From the NCBI GenBank assembly GCA_041906305.1, contig JAYRJL010000003.1, forward strand, positions 1 through 64,000: 64,000 nt of DNA, in the 5' to 3' direction. A program made the translations under genes and the position numbers. The notes below the pieces were generated by a model. That model made no database searches. It was not told the DNA's origin and worked only from the letters and a program-made list of their open reading frames with translations. Positions within the stretch are counted from its first letter, which is position 1. Every line of letters starts with the position of its first letter. Source of the stretch: SHVZ01 sp041906305. GTDB taxonomy: Bacteria; Pseudomonadota; Alphaproteobacteria; SHVZ01. Below are positions 7,463 through 15,364 of the stretch, piece after piece.

Positions 7463-8847
7463 AGATAGATCCAGGCGACCAGCGCGAACAGCGGCAGCAG
7501 GATCGGCACCGACCAGGCGAGATATCCGAGGAAGCTCGGCATCGCGACGCCGCGTTCCTCGGCGATCGCGACGACCAGCAGGTTCGGCGCATTGCCGATA
7601 TAGGTGAGCGCGCCCATGAACACCGCGCCGGCCGAGATCGCGAGCAGCGTCGAGGCCAGCGGCCCCATCAGCTGCGCGGCGTCGCCGCCCGCCAGGTTGA
7701 AGAACACGATGTAGGTCGGCACGTTGTCGAGCACGCCGGAGAGCAGGCCGGTCAGCCAGAAGTAAAGATGATCGACCGGCTGTCCGTCCGACCCCTGTAC
7801 CAGGGAAACCAGGGATCCGAGCGCGCCGGCCTTCCCGGCCTGCAGCATCGCGATCATCGGCACCAGCGTGACGAAGATGCCGAAGAACAGCTTGGCGACC
7901 TCGGCGATCGGGAACCAGGTGAAACCGGTCGCGGGGCGGAGCCCCCAGGGCGTGATCACCCAGGAGAGCCACGCCAGGCCCAGCAGCACCACGACACGCA
8001 CGGCGGCATCCAGCGTCACGACCGTCCCGAGCACCGTCCAGCGCGTCTCCGGCGTCCAGATGCCTGTGGCCAGGACGACGACCGGCACCAGGGCGAGCAG
8101 CGCGAGATTGGCCGACCCGTCGATGCCGAAAGGTTCCTTGCGCGGCGGCGCGGCGTCCCTTGCGACCAGCCGGCGGTCCAGCATGTAAAAGCCGATCAGC
8201 AACGGCAGGACCACCGTCAGCGTCGGCAGCAGCAGCGCCTTCGTCGGCCAGAAGAAGTCGACGCCCTTGAGGAAGCCCACGAACAGTGGCGGATCGCCGA
8301 GCGGCGTCAGCGCGCCGCCGATATTGCCGACCAGGAAGATGAAGAAGACCAGCAGGTGCGCCCGCGACGATCGCCAGGCATTGGCCTCGATCAGCGGGCG
8401 GACCAGCACCATGCAGGCGCCGGTGGTGCCGGCGAAGCTGGCGAGCACCATGCCGCCGGCGAGTGCCGCCGTATTCGAGCCGGGCGTCCCGGCGAAGGCG
8501 CCGCGCAGCCGGATGCCGCCGGAGATCACGTAGAGCGAGAAGAGCAGCGCCAGGAATGGCACGTACTCCTCGATCATCACATGCGCCGTGGCACCGCCGG
8601 TCGCGGCGACGCCGTGGATCAGCGTCGCCGGCACCAGGAAGGCCGCCGCCCAGAAGGCCGCGACCAGGCCGTGACGCGCATGCCAGAAGTGCGGCGCCAG
8701 CAGCGGCAGGAGCGCGATCGACGCCAGCAGCCCGGCAAAGGGCAAGGCCCAGGCTAGCCCGAGCGCCTCGCCCGGCAGCTCGGCCGCGGCGGCAGGTGGG
8801 GCGATGAGGGAAAGAGCGAGCGCTGCGGCCGCACCGTAAATTCTCAC
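7459..8847 (-). CDS. Sodium:proton antiporter-like membrane protein (CitMHS_2/NhaD type), copy 2
   Basis: 462 residues, paralogous to the 5272-6699 protein over its whole length. A signal-like first helix (ends PPAAAAELPG) is followed by about 11 hydrophobic segments carrying GTTGACMVLVRPL, GGALTPLGDPPLFVGFLKG and LDNVPTYIVFFN. Probably an Na+/H+ or Na+/carboxylate exchanger of the inner membrane. The start is GTG (8845-8847), overlapping the TGA of the TRAP permease gene as GTGA, so translation is coupled to that gene. The position downstream of a Na+-dependent TRAP-type importer suggests that it may return Na+ or handle the same substrate, but this is inference. Confidence 0.87.
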   Translation of the reverse strand: MRIYGAAAALALSLIAPPAAAAELPGEALGLAWALPFAGLLASIALLPLLAPHFWHARHGLVAAFWAAAFLVPATLIHGVAATGGATAHVMIEEYVPFLALLFSLYVISGGIRLRGAFAGTPGSNTAALAGGMVLASFAGTTGACMVLVRPLIEANAWRSSRAHLLVFFIFLVGNIGGALTPLGDPPLFVGFLKGVDFFWPTKALLLPTLTVVLPLLIGFYMLDRRLVARDAAPPRKEPFGIDGSANLALLALVPVVVLATGIWTPETRWTVLGTVVTLDAAVRVVVLLGLAWLSWVITPWGLRPATGFTWFPIAEVAKLFFGIFVTLVPMIAMLQAGKAGALGSLVSLVQGSDGQPVDHLYFWLTGLLSGVLDNVPTYIVFFNLAGGDAAQLMGPLASTLLAISAGAVFMGALTYIGNAPNLLVVAIAEERGVAMPSFLGYLAWSVPILLPLFALVAWIYL

Positions 8848-10856
8848 GCCGCCAGATGCTCCCCGCTCTTCCGTCGCGGCCACTGCATCCCGCCGACCAG
8901 GATCGCGAGCGCCAGCCCGATCCAATGCGGATAGGGCACATCCCATGAGGTGAACAGGTTCATCACCGCGTCGAGCGGCGCCGGGAAGCAGAGGAGCAGG
9001 CCCGCCACCCCGAGGAGGATGCGCTCGAGCGGTGTCGTCGAGGTGACGAACCGCGCCTTGAGCGAACCGGCAAAGGCGGCGATTCCGGCCGACGCGACCA
9101 ACGTGATCCAGATGACCTCGGTCCAGCCGCCGTCCTTCGGAAAGGTCAGAAGCAGGCCGACGCCGTTCGGGTCGAGCACGAACATGAACGGCGTGACGAA
9201 GGCCGGCATCGTGTACTTCCACGACTGCAGCGTCGTCCGGTAGGGATCGGCACCGGTGATCGCGGCGGCCGCGAATGGCGACAGCGCGGTCGGCGGCGAC
9301 ACCTCGGAGAGCACCGCGTAGTAGAAGATGAACATGTGCGCGGCGAAGTCCGGCACGCCGAGCTTGATCAGCGCCGGCGCCGCGATCACCGCGCAGATGA
9401 TGTAGGAAGCCGTCACCGGCACCGCGAGGCCGACGATCCAGACGATAAGCGCGGTGTAGACCGCGGTCAGCACAAGGCTGCCGCCGGCGAGATCGATCGC
9501 GATCGAGCTGAACTTGAGGCCGAGACCCGTCAGCGTCACGACGCCGACGATGATGCCCGCGGCGGCGCAGGTGGTGGCCGCATTCAGCACGCCGATCGAA
9601 CCGTCGGCGAGCGCACGCACCAGCTTCGCCGGTCCGACCGCCGTGTCGCGGCGGAAGAAGCTGACGGCATAGGCGATCACCGTCGAATAGAACACGGCCA
9701 GGGTCGCCGAGAATCCGGCGAGCATGAAGCCGATGATCGCGATCAGCGACAGGAAGTGGAACCAATAGCGCCGGCTGATCTCGCCGACCGACGCCACCTG
9801 CTCGCGCTCGCCGGTATCGCGCGCGTATTGGCGGACATCGAGCTCGACCATCACGAAGAGCGCCAGGTAGTAGAGGATGGTCGGAATCACCGCCATCCGG
9901 ATCACGTCGAGATAAGAGATCTTCAGGAACTCGGCGATCAGGAAGGCGGCGGCGCCGAGCACCGGCGGCGACAGGATCGCGCCGAGGCCGCCGGCGGCAA
10001 GCAGCCCGCCCGCCGCGTCGGCGGGATAGCCGATCCGTCGCAGCATCGGCCAGGCGACCGAGCCCAGCGTCACCGTGGTGGCGACGCCGGAACCGGACGG
10101 ACCGCCGAGGAGGAAGGATGCCAGGACGACGGTGCGCCCCGACGAGCTCGGCTTTCCGCCCATCGCCGCGAACGAGAAGTCGATGAAGAACTTGCCGGCA
10201 CCCGACTGCTGAAGGAAGGCGCCATAGATCGTGAATAGAATGATCAGCGTCGAGGAGACATCGACGGCGGTGCCGAAGATGCCCTCGAGCGTCATGTAGA
10301 GATGGCCGACCAGCCGGTCGATTCCGTAGCCCCGATGCGTCCAGGGCTGCGGCAGGGAGGGGCCGACCAGCGCATAGACGAGGAAGCCGATGGCGACCAC
10401 CGGCATGATCCAGCCGGACGTCCGGCGCGCCGCTTCCAGCACCAGAACGATGAAGATCGCGCCGACGATGACGTCGGTCTGGTTCGGCAGCGAGGAGCGG
10501 TCGGTGAAGTCGTCGCCGCCCTGAAGCATGTAGACGATGACGGCGATCGACGCTGCGGCCATCGCCCAGTCCCACGGCATGATCCGGTTGCGGAAGCCCC
10601 GGGCGATCGGGAAGAGAAGGAAGGTCAGGACAAGGATGCAGGCGACGTGCACGGGACGCAGCGTCTGCGTCGCGACGATGTCGTAGGCGGTGTAGAGGTG
10701 GAACAGCGAGACGCCGACGGCGAGCACGGTGACGAACGGCGCCAGCATGCCCTTGAGGCGATGTGTGGCTCCCTCTTCGGCCTCGACGAACTCGGCCGCC
10801 TTCTTGAGCGCGTCCTCGCTGACCGCGGCGTCTTTCGGCGCCCTCTCTTCCGCCAT
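8844..10856 (-). CDS. TRAP transporter fused 4TM/12TM permease
   Basis: A 670-residue inner-membrane protein that joins the small DctQ-like part (four helices in about the first 200 residues) to the large DctM-like part (about 12 helices), the arrangement that goes with TAXI-type binding proteins. Motifs include GGPSGSGVATTVTLGS and LGAILSPPVLGAAAFLIAEF in the DctM half and an SEVSPPTALSPFAAAAITGA block. It imports an organic acid or amino acid using an ion gradient; TAXI substrates are rarely known (glutamate or C4-dicarboxylates in studied cases). ATG 10854-10856 has GGGGGA five bases upstream. The binding-protein gene precedes it, separated by a strong hairpin (10878-10908). Confidence 0.93.
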   Translation of the reverse strand: MAEERAPKDAAVSEDALKKAAEFVEAEEGATHRLKGMLAPFVTVLAVGVSLFHLYTAYDIVATQTLRPVHVACILVLTFLLFPIARGFRNRIMPWDWAMAAASIAVIVYMLQGGDDFTDRSSLPNQTDVIVGAIFIVLVLEAARRTSGWIMPVVAIGFLVYALVGPSLPQPWTHRGYGIDRLVGHLYMTLEGIFGTAVDVSSTLIILFTIYGAFLQQSGAGKFFIDFSFAAMGGKPSSSGRTVVLASFLLGGPSGSGVATTVTLGSVAWPMLRRIGYPADAAGGLLAAGGLGAILSPPVLGAAAFLIAEFLKISYLDVIRMAVIPTILYYLALFVMVELDVRQYARDTGEREQVASVGEISRRYWFHFLSLIAIIGFMLAGFSATLAVFYSTVIAYAVSFFRRDTAVGPAKLVRALADGSIGVLNAATTCAAAGIIVGVVTLTGLGLKFSSIAIDLAGGSLVLTAVYTALIVWIVGLAVPVTASYIICAVIAAPALIKLGVPDFAAHMFIFYYAVLSEVSPPTALSPFAAAAITGADPYRTTLQSWKYTMPAFVTPFMFVLDPNGVGLLLTFPKDGGWTEVIWITLVASAGIAAFAGSLKARFVTSTTPLERILLGVAGLLLCFPAPLDAVMNLFTSWDVPYPHWIGLALAILVGGMQWPRRKSGEHLAA

Positions 10857-10877
10857 CCGTTCCCCCGTTCAAACGGT

Positions 10878-10908
10878 GCGGCCCCGATCCTTGGCGGATC
10901 GGGGCCGC
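10878..10908 (-). terminator. Perfect 13-bp stem-loop between TAXI binding protein and TRAP permease genes
   Basis: GCGGCCCCGATCC, a five-base loop, then the exact complement. It lies in the 79-base gap inside the transporter operon. On the minus strand it is followed only by a weak T stretch, so it is more likely a partial terminator or an mRNA 3'-end stabiliser. Such elements let the binding protein be made in excess over the permease. Confidence 0.7.
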
Positions 10909-10935
10909 GGACTTTCCTGCCTTGGGGCGTCCCGT

Positions 10936-11898
10936 CTATTTGACGGTGATGCCCTTCTCGGCAAAGTACTTGATCGCGCCGGGGTGGAATCCAACCGGCG
11001 TGTTCTCGTTCTTCTGGTACTTGAGGTCGAAGTTCTTGGCTTCCGCGTGGACCGCGATCAGGTCCGGCTTCTTATCGAACATCATCTTGGTGATGTCGTA
11101 GGCGACCTTCTCCGACATGCTCTCGTTGACGACGAGCAGGTTCCACACGCTGGCGATCTGGTTGTCGCCGGTCATGCCCGGATAGATGTCCTTGGTGATC
11201 GTGTCCTTGGCGTAGAGCGGGCCATACTTCTTGTTCATCGCCTCGACCGCGTCGGCGTGGTCGATCATCTTGATCTTCACGCCGGGCGTGGCGCCGAGGT
11301 CGGTCACCGCCGAGGTGGGCAGGCCGCCGACCCAGAAGAAGGCGTCGATCTTCTTGTCCTTGATCGCGTTCACGGACTCGGCGACGCCGAGCCGCTCGCG
11401 CTTCATGTCCTTGTCCTTGTCGAGGCCGATCGCCTCGATAAGTCGGAACGCCATCACCTCGGTGGCGCTGCCGGGCGAGCCGGTCGAGACGCGCTTGCCC
11501 TTGAGGTCGGCCATCTTGTTGACGCCCATGCCCTCGACCGAAACCACGTGCATGCGGTTGGGGTACATGACCATCAGGGTCTTGGCCGCGACCTTGGCGT
11601 CCTTGAACTTGTCCTGGCCGGTGATCGCGTCGAGCGCGGCGTCGGCCATGGTCATCGCGACCTCGGCCTTCTTGGCGCCGATGAGCTTCAGATTGTCGAC
11701 CGAACCGCCGGTCACCTCGGCAGTCGCCGAATAACCCGGGATCTTCGACAGCAGGTTCGCCATGCCGCCGCCGAGCGGGTAGTAGACGCCGCCGGTGCCG
11801 CCGGTGACGATCGACAGCTTGGTGTCCTGGGCCACCGCCGGAGCGGCGAGCCCGACCGCGAGCGCCGCGGCGAGAAGAATATTGCGGAAGCGCGCCAT
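10936..11898 (-). CDS. TAXI family TRAP transporter solute-binding protein
   Basis: A periplasmic binding protein of 320 residues. The signal peptide runs to about residue 24 (AAPAVAQ-D). The mature start KLSIVTGGTGGVYYPLGG is diagnostic of the TAXI family, and the usual two-lobe pattern follows (KGKRVSTGSPGSATEVMAF near 135, FFWVGGLPTSAV near 185). It captures the substrate for the fused permease encoded downstream. ATG 11896-11898 is spaced nine bases from GGGAG; a second in-frame ATG at 11902-11904 is too close to it. It is the first gene of the operon TAXI - permease - antiporter (10936-7459). Confidence 0.93.
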   Translation of the reverse strand: MARFRNILLAAALAVGLAAPAVAQDTKLSIVTGGTGGVYYPLGGGMANLLSKIPGYSATAEVTGGSVDNLKLIGAKKAEVAMTMADAALDAITGQDKFKDAKVAAKTLMVMYPNRMHVVSVEGMGVNKMADLKGKRVSTGSPGSATEVMAFRLIEAIGLDKDKDMKRERLGVAESVNAIKDKKIDAFFWVGGLPTSAVTDLGATPGVKIKMIDHADAVEAMNKKYGPLYAKDTITKDIYPGMTGDNQIASVWNLLVVNESMSEKVAYDITKMMFDKKPDLIAVHAEAKNFDLKYQKNENTPVGFHPGAIKYFAEKGITVK

Positions 11899-12024
11899 GA
11901 TCATTCACTCCCTTTGCGTGGTGTTTTCGGCACTTTAGCAATCGCCCGCGCCGGGCGAAAGCCGCTTGCCCCGGCCGGCTGCCGCCGCTACGGTCGCCGC
12001 CAATTCCATTCAGAGGCGATCGTC

Positions 12025-12663
12025 ATGGAAATGACCGGCGAGCAGCGCCTGCCTGCCCCGCGCGAAGTGGTATGGGCGGCGCTCAACGACCCCGAGGTCC
12101 TGAAGCAGTGCATTCCGGGCTGCGAGGAGATCGAGAAGACCTCCGACACCGAGATGAACGCCAAGGTCGCGGTCAAGGTCGGCCCGGTCTCGGCCAAGTT
12201 CACCGGCCAGGTGACCTTGAGCGACCTCGACCCGCCGAACGGCTACACCATCTCCGGTGAAGGCAAGGGCGGCGTCGCCGGCTTCGGCAAGGGCGGCGCC
12301 AAGGTCACGCTGACCGAAGACGGCGACGGCACGATCCTCCGCTACGAGGTCACCGCCAGCGTCGGCGGCAAGCTCGCCCAGATCGGCGCCCGCCTGATCG
12401 ACGCCACCGCCAAGAAGATGGCCGAGGACTTCTTCGGCCGCTTCTCCCAGATCGTCGCGGCCCAGGGCGGCGGCGGTGCGGAAGCACCGGCTCCGGCGGG
12501 CGTCGCCGCCCCGATCGCGGCCGGCGCCGAGCCGCCGCAGACCCCGTCGCTCGGCACGATGCTCGGCGGCGTCGGTGCCCCGCGCTCGGGCCTCAGCCCG
12601 ATGACCTGGGTGTCGCTGGTCGTCGTCATCGTGCTCCTGATCCTGCTCGTCGTGATGCGATGA
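12025..12663 (+). CDS. coxG: CoxG-type SRPBCC protein with C-terminal membrane anchor
   Basis: 212 residues. Residues 1-145 form the START/SRPBCC fold seen in carbon monoxide dehydrogenase subunit G (opening MTGEQRLPAPREVVWAALND, then C-I-P-G-C, GPVSAKFTGQV and the Gly-rich GEGKGGVAGFGKGGA segment). A Gly/Ala/Pro linker (about 150-190) leads to a single C-terminal membrane helix (WVSLVVVIVLLILLVVM). CoxG homologues anchor or recruit CO dehydrogenase or quinones at the inner membrane. No coxSML genes are in the window, so the partner is unknown. The stop overlaps the lysS start (ATGA, 12660-12663), so translational coupling with a tRNA synthetase is an odd pairing. Confidence 0.88.
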   Translation: MEMTGEQRLPAPREVVWAALNDPEVLKQCIPGCEEIEKTSDTEMNAKVAVKVGPVSAKFTGQVTLSDLDPPNGYTISGEGKGGVAGFGKGGAKVTLTEDGDGTILRYEVTASVGGKLAQIGARLIDATAKKMAEDFFGRFSQIVAAQGGGGAEAPAPAGVAAPIAAGAEPPQTPSLGTMLGGVGAPRSGLSPMTWVSLVVVIVLLILLVVMR

Positions 12664-14255
12664 CGGTTCCCGACGACCGGGCGCTCGCGATCCACGCCCG
12701 CGCCTGGCCCTTCGAGGAGGCGCGCCGTCTCGTCGCGCGCTACGAGAAGGCACCGCCGGCAAAGGGCTACGTGCTGTTCGAGACCGGCTACGGCCCGTCC
12801 GGCCTGCCGCATATCGGGACCTTCGGCGAGGTCGCGCGCACGACGATGGTGCGCCAGGCGTTCCGGCGCCTTTCCGACATCCCGACCAAGCTCTTCGCCT
12901 TCTCCGACGACATGGACGGGCTCCGCAAGGTGCCCGACAACGTGCCCAATCCGCAGAAGCTCGCCGAGTATCTCGGCATGCCGTTGACCTCGGTGCCCGA
13001 TCCGTTCGGCTCCAACGAGAGCTTCGGCTCGGCCAACAACACGCGGCTTCGTGCCTTCCTCGACGGCTTCGGCTTCGAGTACGAGTTCCTGTCGGCGACC
13101 GAGTGCTATCGCGCCGGCCGCTTCGACGCGACCTTGAGGAAGATCCTCGAGCACTACGACGAGGTCATCAACGTCGTCCTGCCGACGCTGGGGCCGGAGC
13201 GCCGCGCGACGTACAGCCCGTTCCTCCCCGTCTCCCCGCGCAACGGCAAGGTGCTGCAGGTGCCGATCGTCGCCCGCGACGCGGCGGCCGGCACGGTCAG
13301 CTACCGCGATCCCGACACCGACACGCTGACCGAGGTGCCGGTCACCGGCGGCGGCTGCAAGCTGCAATGGAAGTGCGACTGGGCGATGCGCTGGGTGGCG
13401 CTCGGCGTCGACTACGAGATGTCGGGCAAGGACCTGATCGACTCCGTCAAGCTGTCGAGCCAGATCTGCCGCATCCTGGGATCCGTGCCCCCCGAAGGCT
13501 TCAACTACGAACTCTTCCTCGACGAGAAGGGCCAGAAGATCTCGAAGTCCAAGGGCAACGGGCTCGCGGTCGAGGAGTGGCTGCGCTATGCGCCGCCGGA
13601 GAGCCTCGCGCTCTACATGTTCCAGTCGCCGAAGAAGGCGAAGCGCCTGTTCTTCGACGTGATCCCGCGCGCGGTCGACGACTACCTGACCTTCGTCGAG
13701 AAGTATCAGGACGAGGAGCCGGCGAAGCGCATCGAGAACCCGGCCTGGCACCTGCACGACGGGCATCCGAAGAGCGCGTCCTCGCCGGTCAGCTTCGGCC
13801 TGCTGCTGAACCTCGCCAGCGTGGCACACGCCGAGGACAAGGGCGCGATGTGGGGCTTCATCAGCCGCTACGTGCCGAACGCGACGCCGGCGAGCGAGCC
13901 GTTCCTCGACCGGCTCGTCGGCCACGCGGTCGCCTACTACAAGGACCAGATCAAGCCGGCGAAGCAGTACCGGAAGCCGACCGAGATGGAGCGGGCGGCG
14001 CTCGCCGACCTCGCCAAGGAGCTGGCATCAGCTCCCGCGGGAGCAGATGCCGAAGCGCTCCAGAACCTCGTCTACGAAATCGGCAAGCGCCACGCCTTCA
14101 CCGATCTCCGCGCCTTCTTCCAGGCGCTCTACGAGATCCTGCTCGGCCAGAGCCAGGGGCCGCGCTTCGGCGGCTTCGTCGCGCTCTACGGCGTCAAGGA
14201 GACCGTGGCGCTCATCGAGCGCGCGCTCGCGGGCGAGGACCTGGCGAAGGACTGA
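12660..14255 (+). CDS. lysS: Class I lysyl-tRNA synthetase
   Basis: 531 residues; charges tRNA-Lys with lysine. This is the class I (archaeal/alphaproteobacterial) enzyme, not the class II LysRS of most bacteria: a HIGH-type motif appears as GPSGLPHIGT (about 46-54) and the KMSKS loop as KISKSKG (about 293-299), on a Rossmann catalytic domain, followed by an alpha-helical anticodon-binding C-terminal domain. The length fits the family. Start ATG overlaps the coxG stop by four bases. A 8-bp inverted repeat (14259-14280) separates it from the convergent aminotransferase gene. Confidence 0.95.
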   Translation: MTVPDDRALAIHARAWPFEEARRLVARYEKAPPAKGYVLFETGYGPSGLPHIGTFGEVARTTMVRQAFRRLSDIPTKLFAFSDDMDGLRKVPDNVPNPQKLAEYLGMPLTSVPDPFGSNESFGSANNTRLRAFLDGFGFEYEFLSATECYRAGRFDATLRKILEHYDEVINVVLPTLGPERRATYSPFLPVSPRNGKVLQVPIVARDAAAGTVSYRDPDTDTLTEVPVTGGGCKLQWKCDWAMRWVALGVDYEMSGKDLIDSVKLSSQICRILGSVPPEGFNYELFLDEKGQKISKSKGNGLAVEEWLRYAPPESLALYMFQSPKKAKRLFFDVIPRAVDDYLTFVEKYQDEEPAKRIENPAWHLHDGHPKSASSPVSFGLLLNLASVAHAEDKGAMWGFISRYVPNATPASEPFLDRLVGHAVAYYKDQIKPAKQYRKPTEMERAALADLAKELASAPAGADAEALQNLVYEIGKRHAFTDLRAFFQALYEILLGQSQGPRFGGFVALYGVKETVALIERALAGEDLAKD

Positions 14256-14258
14256 CGG

Positions 14259-14280
14259 CTACGCGCTCTTGTGCGCGTAG
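14259..14280. terminator. Weak convergent stem-loop
   Basis: CTACGCGC, a six-base loop, GCGCGTAG. It overlaps the stop codon of the aminotransferase gene and lies 3 bases past the lysS stop. No T tract on either side, so its terminator role is uncertain. Confidence 0.3.
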
Positions 14281-15095
14281 TCCCAGTAGAGCTCCCGGGC
14301 GCGCTTGTAGACGGGACCCGCCTGGAGATGGCGGTCCTCGATGCGCGTGCAGGGCTGGACCTTGGCGTAGTTGCCGGACGAGAAGATCTCGTCGGCTTCC
14401 AGCACTTCCTTCACCTTCACCGTCCGCTCCTGGACGTCGTATCCCGCCTTCTTCAGCAGGTCGATGATCCGCGCGCGCGTGACGCCCGGAAGGAAGGTGT
14501 TGTTGAGGATCGGCGTGTGCACGACGCCGTCCTTCACGAAGAACAGGTTCGCGGTCGCGAATTCGGCGACGTTGCCGTTGAGGTCGCGGACGACTGCGTT
14601 CTCGAAACCCTTGGTCTTGGCTTCCATCATGATGCGGCCGGCCAGCGGGTAGAGGCAGGCGGCCTTGGCGTCGGTCGGCGCGGTTTCCGGCGACGGCCGG
14701 CGGAACTGCGACACGCAGGCCGAGAAGCCGCCCTTCGGCAGCGGCGACTCGTAGACCGAGCACATGAATCGCGTGGTCGCCGGATCGGGATCGATCCAGC
14801 CGCCCTCGGCGAAGAACATCGGGCGGATGTAGAGCTCGGCGTCCTTCGGGAACTTGCGCACCCCCTCCTTGCAGATCTCGACGATCTCGCCGGCGCTCAG
14901 CATCGGCTTCATCAGCATGTTCTCGGCCGAGCGGACGGCGCGCTGGCAATGCAGATCGAGATCGGGCGTGACGCCCTCGAAGGCGCGGGCGCCGTCGAAG
15001 ATGATCGACGAGAGCCAGGTCGCGTGGCTCATCGGACCGAGCACCATCGGGTTTCCTTCGACCCAACGGCCGTCGACATAGGTCCAGGCTTGCAT
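14259..15095 (-). CDS. ilvE: Branched-chain amino acid aminotransferase (class IV)
   Basis: 278 residues, PLP-dependent fold-type IV transaminase. The Schiff-base lysine is Lys144 in TDAKAACLYP, Glu in the NVAEFATANLFFV block near 180 contacts the pyridine nitrogen, and LPGVTRARI plus SSGNYAKVQP complete the cofactor site. It interconverts Leu, Ile and Val with their 2-oxo acids; related class IV enzymes act on D-amino acids or 4-amino-4-deoxychorismate, so substrate range is not certain. The start ATG (15093-15095) is preceded by GGAGG-like bases. It converges on lysS and lies downstream of yacG on the same strand. Confidence 0.88.
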   Translation of the reverse strand: MQAWTYVDGRWVEGNPMVLGPMSHATWLSSIIFDGARAFEGVTPDLDLHCQRAVRSAENMLMKPMLSAGEIVEICKEGVRKFPKDAELYIRPMFFAEGGWIDPDPATTRFMCSVYESPLPKGGFSACVSQFRRPSPETAPTDAKAACLYPLAGRIMMEAKTKGFENAVVRDLNGNVAEFATANLFFVKDGVVHTPILNNTFLPGVTRARIIDLLKKAGYDVQERTVKVKEVLEADEIFSSGNYAKVQPCTRIEDRHLQAGPVYKRARELYWDYAHKSA

Positions 15096-15148
15096 GGAGG
15101 CTCCGAACGGGAAGGTCCGGGAAGTCTAGCCCCGGGATTCGGGGGACG

Positions 15149-15361
15149 CTACCCGTTGTCCTTCGCGCCGTCGACGGAGGTTTCTCCGTCGGACTCCGGC
15201 GTCTCGTTGGTCGGGATGCGATAGCCCTCGCCGAGCCAGCGATGCAGATCAACGTCCGTACAGCGTTGCGAGCAGAACGGCTTGTGCGCCGGCTCCGGCG
15301 GCTTGCCGCAGATCGGGCATTTCACCGGCTTGCGATCGGCGAGACGCATGACCTCAGCCAC
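15149..15361 (-). CDS. yacG: DNA gyrase inhibitor YacG
   Basis: A 70-residue zinc-ribbon protein with Cys15, Cys18, Cys30 and Cys34 (CPICGK and CSQRC) and the HRWLGEGYRIP signature. YacG binds GyrB and blocks DNA binding by gyrase. The acidic tail is variable in the family. It lies directly downstream of rng (3-base gap), in the conserved alphaproteobacterial order infA-maf-rng-yacG. Confidence 0.92.
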   Translation of the reverse strand: MAEVMRLADRKPVKCPICGKPPEPAHKPFCSQRCTDVDLHRWLGEGYRIPTNETPESDGETSVDGAKDNG

Positions 15362-15364
15362 CCG

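Noticed and set aside
7201..8757. 518-codon open frame on the plus strand
   Set aside because: Antisense to the second antiporter; Arg/Gln/Asp-rich without any fold.
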